Origin: Rubrobacter sp.
GTDB lineage: Bacteria; Actinomycetota; Rubrobacteria; Rubrobacterales; Rubrobacteraceae
Assembly: GCA_013815485.1 (NCBI GenBank)
Contig: JACDGB010000007.1
Location: 1 to 14,769 of the forward strand
Length of the DNA stretch: 14,769 bases
Direction of reading: 5' to 3'
Position numbers and translations under genes: made by a program. The notes below the pieces were generated by a model that ran no database searches, was not told where the DNA came from, and saw only the letters and a list, made by a program, of their open reading frames with translations. This document shows, piece after piece, positions 5,897-12,954 of this stretch. The first letter of the stretch is position 1. The number at the start of each line of letters is the position of its first letter.

Positions 5897-7027
5897 ATGA
5901 ACACCGCACTGTTATCCGCGCTACGAGAGATAGAGACGCAGAAAAACGTACCGTTCGAGACGGTGAAGGGCGTCCTCGAAGAGTCCCTTCTCGCGGCCTA
6001 CCTGAACCGCGAAGGAGCCGACGAGGAGGCGCAGGTCGTCCTCGATGAAGAGACCGGCGACCTTCGCGTTATGCGCGACGACGAGGACATAACGCCGCAC
6101 GACTTCACGCGCATGGCGGCCTACGTGATGCGACAGAACTTCATGCAGCGCCTCAACGAGATCCACAACGACCAGCTCCTCGAAGAGTACGGCGACCGCA
6201 TGGGCGACATCGTGACCGGCATCGTGCAGCAGGCGCACCGCCGCATGACGCTGGTGGACCTCGGCAGGGTCGAGGCCATATTGCCGGCCAGCGAGCAGGT
6301 ATCCAACGAGCGGTACGAGAACGGCCAGCGCATCAAGGTGTATTTGCTGGAGATCCGGGAGCCTGGCCGTGGTCCGGGGCTCGTGGTCAGCCGCCGCAAC
6401 GAGGGTTTATTGAAGGGTCTCTTCGAGTTGGAGGTGCCGGAGATCTACGACAAGCTCGTGGAGATTCGGGCCGTCGCCCGCGAGGCCGGGCTACGCTCGA
6501 AAGTCGCCGTGTGGTCCAACGAGCTGGGGATAGACCCGGTGGGGGCGTGCGTTGGTCCGCGGGGGAGCCGCGTTCGGGCGGTCGTCTCCGAGCTGAGGAA
6601 CGAGAAGATAGACATTATCCAGTGGGATCCTGACCCGGCGCGCTTCATAGCGAAGGCGCTGAGTCCCGCCCGCGTGCGCGAGGTCTATCTGGATGAGGAC
6701 GAGCAGCAGGCCGAGGTCATAGTCCCCGACGACCAGCTCTCGCTGGCGATAGGGCGCGAGGGCCAGAACGCCAGGCTGGCCGTGAAGCTGACGGACTGGA
6801 AGATAGACATCAAACCCGAGAGCCAGGCCATCGAATTCGAGGATGAGGAAGAGGACTGGGAGCCCGACGACGAGTCGAGCATGAGGCGTTGCAGGGCGGT
6901 CCTATCGAATGGCCGGCGCTGCGCGAACATGGCGCTGTCCGGGTCGCTTTTCTGCGGCATTTCGTCTCATCAGGCGCAGGCGGCCGAGTTCGAGGGCATG
7001 GTAGAGGGTAGGGGATCCGATGAGTAA
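5897..7027 (+). CDS. nusA: Transcription termination/antitermination factor NusA with a C-terminal Cys3His tail
   Basis: NusA binds RNA polymerase and nascent RNA and controls pausing, termination and antitermination. The 376-aa chain has the polymerase-binding N-domain (1-100), S1 domain (about 104-166), KH1 (GACVGPRGSRV at 216-226) and KH2 (SLAIGREGQNARLA at 282-295); acidic AR repeats are absent, as expected outside proteobacteria. After an acidic linker (about 312-327) comes an unusual tail: C332, C342, C353 and H358 in C-x9-C-x10-C-x4-H spacing, resembling small zinc-binding motifs of the DUF5763 type. AAGGAGG (5878-5884) lies 12 nt before the ATG. The end overlaps infB by 8 nt, leaving no room for ylxR. 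Autoregulation through the leader terminator is likely but unproven. Confidence 0.95.
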   Translation: MNTALLSALREIETQKNVPFETVKGVLEESLLAAYLNREGADEEAQVVLDEETGDLRVMRDDEDITPHDFTRMAAYVMRQNFMQRLNEIHNDQLLEEYGDRMGDIVTGIVQQAHRRMTLVDLGRVEAILPASEQVSNERYENGQRIKVYLLEIREPGRGPGLVVSRRNEGLLKGLFELEVPEIYDKLVEIRAVAREAGLRSKVAVWSNELGIDPVGACVGPRGSRVRAVVSELRNEKIDIIQWDPDPARFIAKALSPARVREVYLDEDEQQAEVIVPDDQLSLAIGREGQNARLAVKLTDWKIDIKPESQAIEFEDEEEDWEPDDESSMRRCRAVLSNGRRCANMALSGSLFCGISSHQAQAAEFEGMVEGRGSDE

Positions 7028-9203
7028 GCGTATTTACGAGATAGCCCGCGAGCAATCGCTTGCGAGCAAGGAAGTCCTGGACCGGTTCAAAGAGGCCGGG
7101 ATCGAGGTGAAGAGTCACTCCTCCTCCGTCGAGGACGACGTATACCAGCAAGTCTTTGGCAACGGCGCCTCTGCTGACGCCACGCCGAATGGCCGCACGG
7201 AGGCCCAGGAGAAGGAGGCCACGGAAGCCCGCGAGGAGGCGGAGCGTTCGGGGCATGGCGCCACCATTCAGGAGGCTCCCGCCGAGGAACCTGTCTCGGT
7301 CCCGGCTGAGAAGGCGTCTCCAGGCCAGCCGGGGCGCAGGAAGGACCGGAAGCGCCGCCGGGTCGTCATAGACGCGAGCGCGACGAACCGGGCCTCGCGT
7401 CCGGCGCCGGCTGCCCCGAAGGAGCTGCGCGAGGAGCCCGAGGAGGCTGAAGAGAAGGCGGAGAAAACATCCGTGCGGATCGAGCCTGGGGCGACCGTTC
7501 AGGACATGGCGGGCGTCTTGGAGGTTCCGCCGGCCAGGATCGTGCAGATCCTCTTCAACCTGGGGGAGATGCGGACCCAGACTCAGACCCTCTCCATTGA
7601 GGAGATAGAGCTAGTCGCCGAGGAGATGAACGTCGAGGTCGAGGTTGGCGCGGTTGAGGAGCCCGAGCCGGAAACGGTGATCCCCGAGGACGCCCCCGAG
7701 GACCTGGAAGAGAAGCCGCCGGTGGTGACGGTCATGGGCCATGTGGACCACGGCAAGACGTCGCTGCTCGACCGCATCCGGCGGGCCAACGTGCAGACCG
7801 GGGAGGCCGGTGGCATCACCCAGCACATCGGCGCGTATCAGGTCGAGAGCAATGGCAGTCCGATCACCTTCATAGACACCCCAGGCCACGAGGCGTTCAC
7901 CGAGATGCGGGCCCGTGGGGCGCGGGTGACGGACGTGGTCGTGCTCGTGGTGGCCGCGGACGATGGGGTCATGCCTCAGACCCAGGAGGCCATAGAGCAT
8001 GCGCGGGCCGCCGGGGTGCCGATCGTGGTGGCGTTGAACAAGATAGACGTACCCAACGCTAATATTGACCGGGTACTCGGCGAGCTCTCCGAGCGGGACC
8101 TCATGCCGGAGGCTTACGGCGGTGAGACGGTGACGGTGAGGGTCTCCGCCAGGACCGGCGAGGGCATAGAAGATCTTTTGGAGAACATCTTGATCGTCTC
8201 CGAGCTAGAAGAACTCAAGGCCAACCCGAACGCTCCGGCGAGCGGGTACGTGATCGAGGGCGAGCGCGACCCTGGCCGCGGTCCTGTCGCCACGCTGCTC
8301 CTTAGCCGCGGCACCCTGAACAAGGGAGACGTGCTCCTCGCGGGCACGGCTTACGGGCGGGTGCGGGCGATGCTCGACTACACGGGCCAGCGCGTACAGG
8401 ATGCGGGGCCGGGAGAACCGGTCGAGGTTCTCGGACTCTCCGGCGTTCCGGAAGCCGGGACTCGCTTCGAGGTCGTCGAGCGCGAGCGCATGGCGCGCGA
8501 CCGTGCCCAAACCGCCGCTTCGGCCCTCCAGAGGCAGGAGCTCGCGCAGGGCGGCAGCCGCCGAACATTGGAGCAGTTGCTCGGCGAGGGCGGCACACAG
8601 GACCTCAACCTCGTCGTCAAGGCGGACGTTGCCGGATCCGTCGAGGCTCTCAAGGAGGCGCTTGCCAAACTCACCACCGATGAGGTTCGCGTCAATGTCG
8701 TCCGTTCGGGCGTCGGCGCGCTGACGGACTCGGATGTGATGTTGGCTTCCGCGAGCGATGGTATTTTGCTTGGGTTCAACGTCAGGCCGACCAGCACGGC
8801 CAAGCAGGTCGCCGAGCGCGAGGGGGTGGAGATCCGGACCTACGAAGTAATCTACCAGGCGCTCGAAGAGATCGAAGCCGCCCAGCGCGGGATGCTCGCC
8901 CCCGAAGAGCAGGAGCACGAGACGGGCGTCGCCGAGGTTCGCCAGACTTTCCGCGTCCCCAACGCTGGTTTGGTCGCCGGTTGCTACGTGACGAGCGGTG
9001 AGATCTCCCGCAACGACCGCGTCCGCGTGGTGCGCGATGGCACGGTCGTCTACGACGGCAACATCGCCTCCATCAGACGCTTCAAGGACGATGTGCGTTC
9101 CGTGCGTCAGGGTTTCGAGTGCGGTATCGGCGTCGAGAACTTCAATGACATCAAGGAAGGCGACGTGCTGGAGTTCTTCGAGATCATCGAAGTACCTCGC
9201 TAG
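7020..9203 (+). CDS. infB: Translation initiation factor IF-2
   Basis: IF-2 is the GTPase that places fMet-tRNA on the 30S subunit and drives subunit joining. The 727-aa protein has a first IF2_N helical domain (about 1-47), a charged low-complexity linker rich in E, A, P and R (48-150), a second IF2_N domain (151-208), and the GTPase domain with GHVDHGKTS (240-248), DTPGH (286-290) and NKID (340-343). The beta-barrel, IF2 domain 3 and fMet-tRNA-binding C-terminal barrel fill the remainder, and the length is normal for an actinobacterial form. The ATG overlaps nusA by 8 nt and has a purine-rich AGGGGA ahead. The linker length varies between species and carries no recognised domain. Confidence 0.97.
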   Translation: MSKRIYEIAREQSLASKEVLDRFKEAGIEVKSHSSSVEDDVYQQVFGNGASADATPNGRTEAQEKEATEAREEAERSGHGATIQEAPAEEPVSVPAEKASPGQPGRRKDRKRRRVVIDASATNRASRPAPAAPKELREEPEEAEEKAEKTSVRIEPGATVQDMAGVLEVPPARIVQILFNLGEMRTQTQTLSIEEIELVAEEMNVEVEVGAVEEPEPETVIPEDAPEDLEEKPPVVTVMGHVDHGKTSLLDRIRRANVQTGEAGGITQHIGAYQVESNGSPITFIDTPGHEAFTEMRARGARVTDVVVLVVAADDGVMPQTQEAIEHARAAGVPIVVALNKIDVPNANIDRVLGELSERDLMPEAYGGETVTVRVSARTGEGIEDLLENILIVSELEELKANPNAPASGYVIEGERDPGRGPVATLLLSRGTLNKGDVLLAGTAYGRVRAMLDYTGQRVQDAGPGEPVEVLGLSGVPEAGTRFEVVERERMARDRAQTAASALQRQELAQGGSRRTLEQLLGEGGTQDLNLVVKADVAGSVEALKEALAKLTTDEVRVNVVRSGVGALTDSDVMLASASDGILLGFNVRPTSTAKQVAEREGVEIRTYEVIYQALEEIEAAQRGMLAPEEQEHETGVAEVRQTFRVPNAGLVAGCYVTSGEISRNDRVRVVRDGTVVYDGNIASIRRFKDDVRSVRQGFECGIGVENFNDIKEGDVLEFFEIIEVPR

Positions 9204-9210
9204 AAGGAGA
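9204..9210 (+). promoter_or_regulatory. Ribosome binding site fixing the TTG start of ylxP
   Basis: AAGGAGA directly follows the infB stop and lies 6 nt before TTG 9217, which begins exactly at the conserved N-terminus. There is no ATG or GTG at the right place. Confidence 0.8.
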
Positions 9211-9216
9211 CGCCGC

Positions 9217-9498
9217 TTGTTTTGCGCCGTGAGGCTGGAGCTGGAGTTGCCCTTCTCCTCCAGCCTCAAGGATAAACGTCAGACGCTGCGCTCCTTGAAG
9301 GACCGTTTGCGCCGCAAAAACGTCTCCGTGGTCGAGGCGGATCATCAGGACTCGTGGCAACGGGCTACTATCGAATTTGCTTTGGCCGCCGTCTCCCGGC
9401 ACGCCGCCGAGGCGAAGCGAGAGGAGATCCGGCGCCAACTCCTCAACTACGAGGAACTGGCGATAGTCGAGTGGCGCGAGGAGTTCGTGAAGCTGTGA
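9217..9498 (+). CDS. ylxP: DUF503 (YlxP-like) small protein of the rbfA operon
   Basis: The 93-aa product matches the DUF503 family: an N-terminal strand (FCAVRLELELPF), the hallmark SLKDKRQTLRSLKDRLRRK, then VSVVEADHQDSWQRATIEFALAAVS and a C-terminal helix. These proteins are nearly always encoded between infB and rbfA; B. subtilis YlxP is suspected to aid ribosome assembly or RNA handling, but the biochemical role is not established. Start is TTG at 9217, supported by AAGGAGA at 9204-9210. Gaps are 13 nt on both sides, so it is co-transcribed with infB and rbfA. Confidence 0.9.
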   Translation: MFCAVRLELELPFSSSLKDKRQTLRSLKDRLRRKNVSVVEADHQDSWQRATIEFALAAVSRHAAEAKREEIRRQLLNYEELAIVEWREEFVKL

Positions 9499-9511
9499 GA
9501 AGGATATCGCC

Positions 9512-9868
9512 ATGAGCGAACGCACCCGCAAGATCGAATCCCAACTAAAGGAGATAGCTGGCGAAGAGGTCGCCGCGCTCTCCGACCCGCGCATAAACGG
9601 CCTCGTTACCGTGACCGGAGTTCGCGTGAGCCCGGACCTCGGCCAGGCAACGGTCTTCTACAGCGTGCTGGCAGGGGAGAATGAAGAGGAGGCGCGGGAA
9701 GGCTTGCAGAGCGCAGCCGGTCGCATACAAAGCTCCGTCGGGGCGCAGACGCGCCTGAGGCGCACGCCCAGACTCCGGTTCGAGCCCGACCCCGTAGTCG
9801 AAAGAGCGTCCAGAATAGACGCAGTCCTGAGGGAGGTAAAAACACATGACGACCCAGACAACGAATAA
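9512..9868 (+). CDS. rbfA: 30S ribosome-binding factor A
   Basis: RbfA is a KH-fold protein that binds the 5' helix region of 16S rRNA during late 30S assembly and in cold adaptation. The 118-aa product shows the N-terminal SERTRKIESQLKEIAGEEVA helix region, DPRINGLVTVTGVRVSPDL, the AxVFYSVL strand and the C-terminal RLRRTPRLRFEPDPVVERASRI pattern, all typical. It has a purine-rich AAGGA ribosome site ahead of the ATG. Its last 23 nt overlap nrnA, whose GGGAGGT ribosome site lies within the rbfA coding sequence. Confidence 0.95.
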   Translation: MSERTRKIESQLKEIAGEEVAALSDPRINGLVTVTGVRVSPDLGQATVFYSVLAGENEEEAREGLQSAAGRIQSSVGAQTRLRRTPRLRFEPDPVVERASRIDAVLREVKTHDDPDNE

Positions 9869-10811
9869 TACCGTCCGAGAATTAGCGGACTTCTTGAAAA
9901 CACTGGACTGCGTAGCTGTCACGACCCACGTTGGGGCCGACGGAGACGCCATCGGCAGTTCTGCTGCGCTGGTGCGCCTGATGCTCTCTCTCGGCGCGGA
10001 GGCGGTATTCTGCCACGCCGAGGCGGTGCCCGGCTATCTTGGCTGGCTCCTGCCGGACGATGCGCTCACGGAGTTGCCCACCGGCCACGACCTGCTCGTC
10101 GTGGATACTTCCCGTCCCGACCGAACCGGCGTCCCCATGCCGGACGAAGGCGCCCGCTTGAACCTGGATCACCACGAGGACAATCCGCTCTACGCCGAAT
10201 ACAACCTGGTCAACGCCGGGGCCGCTGCGACCGCCCAACTCGTGGCCGAACTGTACCGGGAACTGGAGATACCCCTCGACCGGGCCGCTGCCGAGGCCAT
10301 CTACGTCGGCGTCAGGACGGACACGGGCGGCTTCACGTTCCGCAACATCTCGCCCGAAGCCCACGAACTGGTCGCGGACCTGCTCCGGGCCGGAGTGGTC
10401 CCGGCTGAGGTAAACGAGCGTATCAACCGCCGAGGCTCCATCGAGCAACTCAAGATCGTCGGCATCGTGCTAGCCAACGCCGTTCAGTACGGTGATGCCC
10501 TCATCTCCACGGTGGACAAAGCAGACTACGAACGCACCGGCGCGGGAGAACTCGACTCCAAAGAAGCCATTGACCAGCTCCGCACGGTCGCTGGCGTGGA
10601 TGTGGTGGCGCATTTGCGAGAAGTCCCGGAAGGGACCAAGGGCTCCTTGCGCTCCGAGTCGGTGGACGTGGGCGCGGTGGCCCGGATCTTCGGTGGCGGG
10701 GGCCATAAGCTGGCCGCCGGATACACCAGAAAGGGCATGAAACCGCGCGAAGCCAAAGAAGAATTGCTAGAAAACCTCGAAGGCGTCGTGGATCTCGGGG
10801 GCGGACGATAG
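9846..10811 (+). CDS. nrnA: DHH/DHHA1 phosphoesterase, NrnA-type (nanoRNase / pAp phosphatase)
   Basis: NrnA proteins degrade 2-5 nt RNA fragments and remove the 3' phosphate from pAp in bacteria lacking Orn. The 321-aa protein shows the DHH-family metal motifs in order: THVGADGDAIGS (27-38; H28, D32, D34), VVDTSRPDRTG (85-95; D87), NLDHHEDN (106-113, the DHH motif), and GVRTDTGGF with D159; the DHHA1 substrate motif GGGGHKLAAGYT lies near the C-terminus. GGGAGGT (9831-9837) precedes the ATG by 8 nt. It often lies beside rbfA and truB in actinobacteria and firmicutes. The pAp activity is inferred from family membership. Confidence 0.93.
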   Translation: MTTQTTNNTVRELADFLKTLDCVAVTTHVGADGDAIGSSAALVRLMLSLGAEAVFCHAEAVPGYLGWLLPDDALTELPTGHDLLVVDTSRPDRTGVPMPDEGARLNLDHHEDNPLYAEYNLVNAGAAATAQLVAELYRELEIPLDRAAAEAIYVGVRTDTGGFTFRNISPEAHELVADLLRAGVVPAEVNERINRRGSIEQLKIVGIVLANAVQYGDALISTVDKADYERTGAGELDSKEAIDQLRTVAGVDVVAHLREVPEGTKGSLRSESVDVGAVARIFGGGGHKLAAGYTRKGMKPREAKEELLENLEGVVDLGGGR

Positions 10812-11686
10812 CTTCGAGGGCGCCGGATGGAGCCCTGCTTCTGGACAAGCCGCCCGGCATCACGAGCGCCGGTGCGGTCGCCGTCGTCAAGCGCCTGCTC
10901 CCGAGAAAAACCAGGATCGGCCACACCGGAACCCTCGACCCTCTGGCCTCCGGGTTGCTGGTGCTCGTGATCGGGGGCGCAACCCGCCTCTCCCGATACG
11001 TCACGGACCTCGATAAATCCTACGCCACAACCGCCCGATTCGGCGCCATCTCAGACACCCTCGACGCGGAAGGCAATATCTCACCCCTAGATGCCCCCAT
11101 GCCAGACGAGGAAGACCTGCGGGCGGCCCTCGAACGGTTCACCGGAGAAATTCTCCAAACCCCACCAATGACCTCCGCCGTCAAGGTCGGCGGCGAACGC
11201 CTCTACAAAGCCCACCGCCGCGGCGAGACCGTCGAACGCGAGTCCCGCCCCGTCAAAGTCCACTCCTTCACGTTGACCAACCTCGACGCCGCCTCCCAGA
11301 CCGTCGCCTTCGAGGTCTCTTGCAGCAGCGGAACCTACGTCCGTACCCTCGTCGCCGACCTCGCCGCCTCCCTCGAAACCGGCGCATACCTCACCGCCCT
11401 CCGCCGCGCCAGCGTCGGTCACCTGACCCTCGAACACGCCACGAATCTCGACGACCTGACAGAAGACACCTTAAATAACCACATAATACAAGCGAGTGAG
11501 GTGGTCGTCCATCTTCCGGCGCTGACGGTCACGCAGAAGGTTCGGCGCGATGTGTGCAGTGGACGGTCGTTGCCGAAGGCGGGGATCGAAGGTCCTTACC
11601 GGGTGATGAGCGGGGATGATCTGCTCGCGATATACCGGGATTCGGGGGATGAGGCGCGGCCCGAGGCGGTCTTGTGCGCGGAGTAG
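10808..11686 (+). CDS. truB: tRNA pseudouridine(55) synthase TruB; start codon unresolved
   Basis: TruB makes pseudouridine 55 in the T loop of tRNAs. Homology starts at 10826 with DGALLLDKPPGITS and continues through GHTGTLDPLASGLL (catalytic D), LDKSYATTARFG, TPPMTSAVKVGGERLY, and GTYVRTLVADLA, with a C-terminal PUA-like end. No ATG, GTG or TTG lies in frame before the catalytic motif; the next in-frame candidates come after it. The listed start is an in-frame ATA overlapping the nrnA stop (ATAG), or else CTG at 10835. An ATG at 10827 with ideal GAGGG spacing (10816-10820) is out of frame, so a 4-nt ATGG repeat loss or a base error is possible. Overlaps ribF by 13 nt. Confidence 0.88.
   Translation: MASRAPDGALLLDKPPGITSAGAVAVVKRLLPRKTRIGHTGTLDPLASGLLVLVIGGATRLSRYVTDLDKSYATTARFGAISDTLDAEGNISPLDAPMPDEEDLRAALERFTGEILQTPPMTSAVKVGGERLYKAHRRGETVERESRPVKVHSFTLTNLDAASQTVAFEVSCSSGTYVRTLVADLAASLETGAYLTALRRASVGHLTLEHATNLDDLTEDTLNNHIIQASEVVVHLPALTVTQKVRRDVCSGRSLPKAGIEGPYRVMSGDDLLAIYRDSGDEARPEAVLCAE
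10827..10829 (+). other. Out-of-frame ATG at the expected truB start
   Basis: This ATG follows GAGGG by 6 nt, but its frame stops at 10968-10970 after 47 residues of unrelated sequence. The in-frame reading of the same bases is GAT GGA GCC (DGA), exactly where TruB homology begins. Duplicating ATGG here would give ATG GAT GGA GCC, a perfect truB start. Confidence 0.6.
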
Positions 11687-12567
11687 TCGTCGTTCTCGGG
11701 AACTTCGACGGCGTGCATCTCGGGCACCGGGCGGTGCTGCGTCGAGGCGTGGAGGAGGCGCGAAGGCGAGAGACGCGCCTGATCGCGGCGACCTTCGATC
11801 CTCATCCACGAGCAGTATTGTGGCCGGGCAAGGAACCGAAACTACTCACGACGATGGAGTTGCGGCGTGAGGAGTTGGAGCGGCAGGGCGCGGATGAGAT
11901 GCGAGCCATCCGCTTCGACGTGGCACTCTCCAGGAAGAGCCCGGAAGAGTTCGCGCGGGACGTTCTCATCGAGGAGATGGGGGCGGAGGCGGTCGTGGTG
12001 GGCGAGAACTTCCGGTTCGGACACCGAGCGACTGGGGATTTCGAGGATTTGCGCCGACTCATGCGTGAAGTCGGGGGAGAGGCGTATGCTGTCCCGCTGC
12101 GCGGCGTGAGCGAGGCGGAGATCACCTCCACCCGCATCCGGGACCTGGTGGTGGCGGGAGACGTGGGAGAGGCGGCACTGCTCCTCGGACGGCCATACGT
12201 GCTGCGGGGCGAGGTCGTGGAGGGAGACCGGCGTGGAAGGCAGATAGGCTTCCCGACGGCGAACGTGCTCCCGGACCCCGCCGCGGCCGTGCCAGCGAGG
12301 GGCGTGTACGCCGGTTTTGTCCGGTTCGATGGCGGGGAGCATGCCGCCTGCACCAACGTCGGGGTGGCGCCGACCTTCGCGCGGGCCGAGAGTCGGGTGG
12401 AGGCTCATCTGCTGGATTTCGAGGGAGACTTGTATGGAAAGGTCGTTGACGTGGGGTTTGCGCGGCGCATCCGGGCTGAGAAGCGGTTCTCGGGGATCGA
12501 GGAGTTGCGAGGGCAGATTTCACGCGACGTGGAGGAGGCGCGTGGGATCATGGATCATACGATTTGA
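11674..12567 (+). CDS. ribF: Bifunctional riboflavin kinase / FMN adenylyltransferase (FAD synthetase)
   Basis: RibF phosphorylates riboflavin to FMN and adenylates FMN to FAD. The 297-aa protein has the N-terminal nucleotidyltransferase domain with GNFDGVHLGH (9-18), FDPHP (41-45) and STRIRDLV (152-159), and the C-terminal kinase domain with GFPTANV (192-198), GVYAGFV (210-216), TNVGVAPTF (227-235) and RVEAHLLDF with E243. GTG at 11674 lies inside the end of truB (13-nt overlap), preceded by GAGGCGG at 11663-11669. It is the usual neighbour between truB and rpsO in actinobacteria. Codon choice leans strongly to G-ending codons compared with the first part of truB. Confidence 0.96.
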   Translation: MRGVVVVLGNFDGVHLGHRAVLRRGVEEARRRETRLIAATFDPHPRAVLWPGKEPKLLTTMELRREELERQGADEMRAIRFDVALSRKSPEEFARDVLIEEMGAEAVVVGENFRFGHRATGDFEDLRRLMREVGGEAYAVPLRGVSEAEITSTRIRDLVVAGDVGEAALLLGRPYVLRGEVVEGDRRGRQIGFPTANVLPDPAAAVPARGVYAGFVRFDGGEHAACTNVGVAPTFARAESRVEAHLLDFEGDLYGKVVDVGFARRIRAEKRFSGIEELRGQISRDVEEARGIMDHTI

Positions 12568-12638
12568 TGCATGTGGTAGCATAAGCCTTGATAAGATGAA
12601 GTGATCTGATATGTCGGAAGAAGAGGAGAAAGAGGAAG
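12568..12638 (+). other. ribF-rpsO intergenic gap
   Basis: This 71-nt gap is AT-richer and holds the rpsO ribosome site (GAGGAG, 12623-12628). TTGATA occurs at 12588-12593 but no matching -10 at 16-18 nt is seen. No terminator hairpin was found. Confidence 0.4.
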
Positions 12639-12905
12639 TTGGCGGTAGTAGAGAATAAAGAGGAGATCATCCGGGAGCACCAGACGCACGAGGGTGACAC
12701 GGGTTCGCCTGAGGTGCAGGTCGCGGTGTTGACCAAGCGCATAAGCCACCTGACGGATCATGTACGCATTCACAAGCACGATTACCATTCCCGGCGAGGT
12801 CTGTTGCAGATGGTCGGCAAACGACGCCGACTTTTGAAGTACCTGCAAAAAAAGGACATCGAGCGATATCGCGCGCTCATCGCCAGGCTCGGACTGCGCC
12901 GGTAG
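12639..12905 (+). CDS. rpsO: 30S ribosomal protein S15
   Basis: S15 binds the central domain of 16S rRNA and forms bridge B4. The 88-aa protein shows the family order: an N-terminal helix ([10 protein letters not shown]), [48 protein letters not shown] and [22 protein letters not shown]; the [11 protein letters not shown] block is the rRNA contact. Start is TTG at 12639, giving AVVENKEE after the initiator and near-standard length; GAGGAG lies 10 nt before. In many bacteria S15 represses its own mRNA, but no such structure was worked out here. It is 49 nt before pnp, the usual partner, with no terminator between. Confidence 0.95.
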   Translation: MAVVENKEEIIREHQTHEGDTGSPEVQVAVLTKRISHLTDHVRIHKHDYHSRRGLLQMVGKRRRLLKYLQKKDIERYRALIARLGLRR

Positions 12906-12954
12906 ACAACGGCCTCCGTCCGAGCAAATACTTAAGCAAGAGGAGAAAGATAAT

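Noticed and set aside
8205..9269. 354-codon minus-strand open frame opposite infB
   Set aside because: It is a codon-phase shadow of infB with no recognisable motif or ribosome site.
10902..10912. A-rich run in truB as a programmed frameshift explaining the out-of-frame ATG
   Set aside because: TruB homology is already in the correct frame from 10826, upstream of the run, so a slip there cannot be the explanation.
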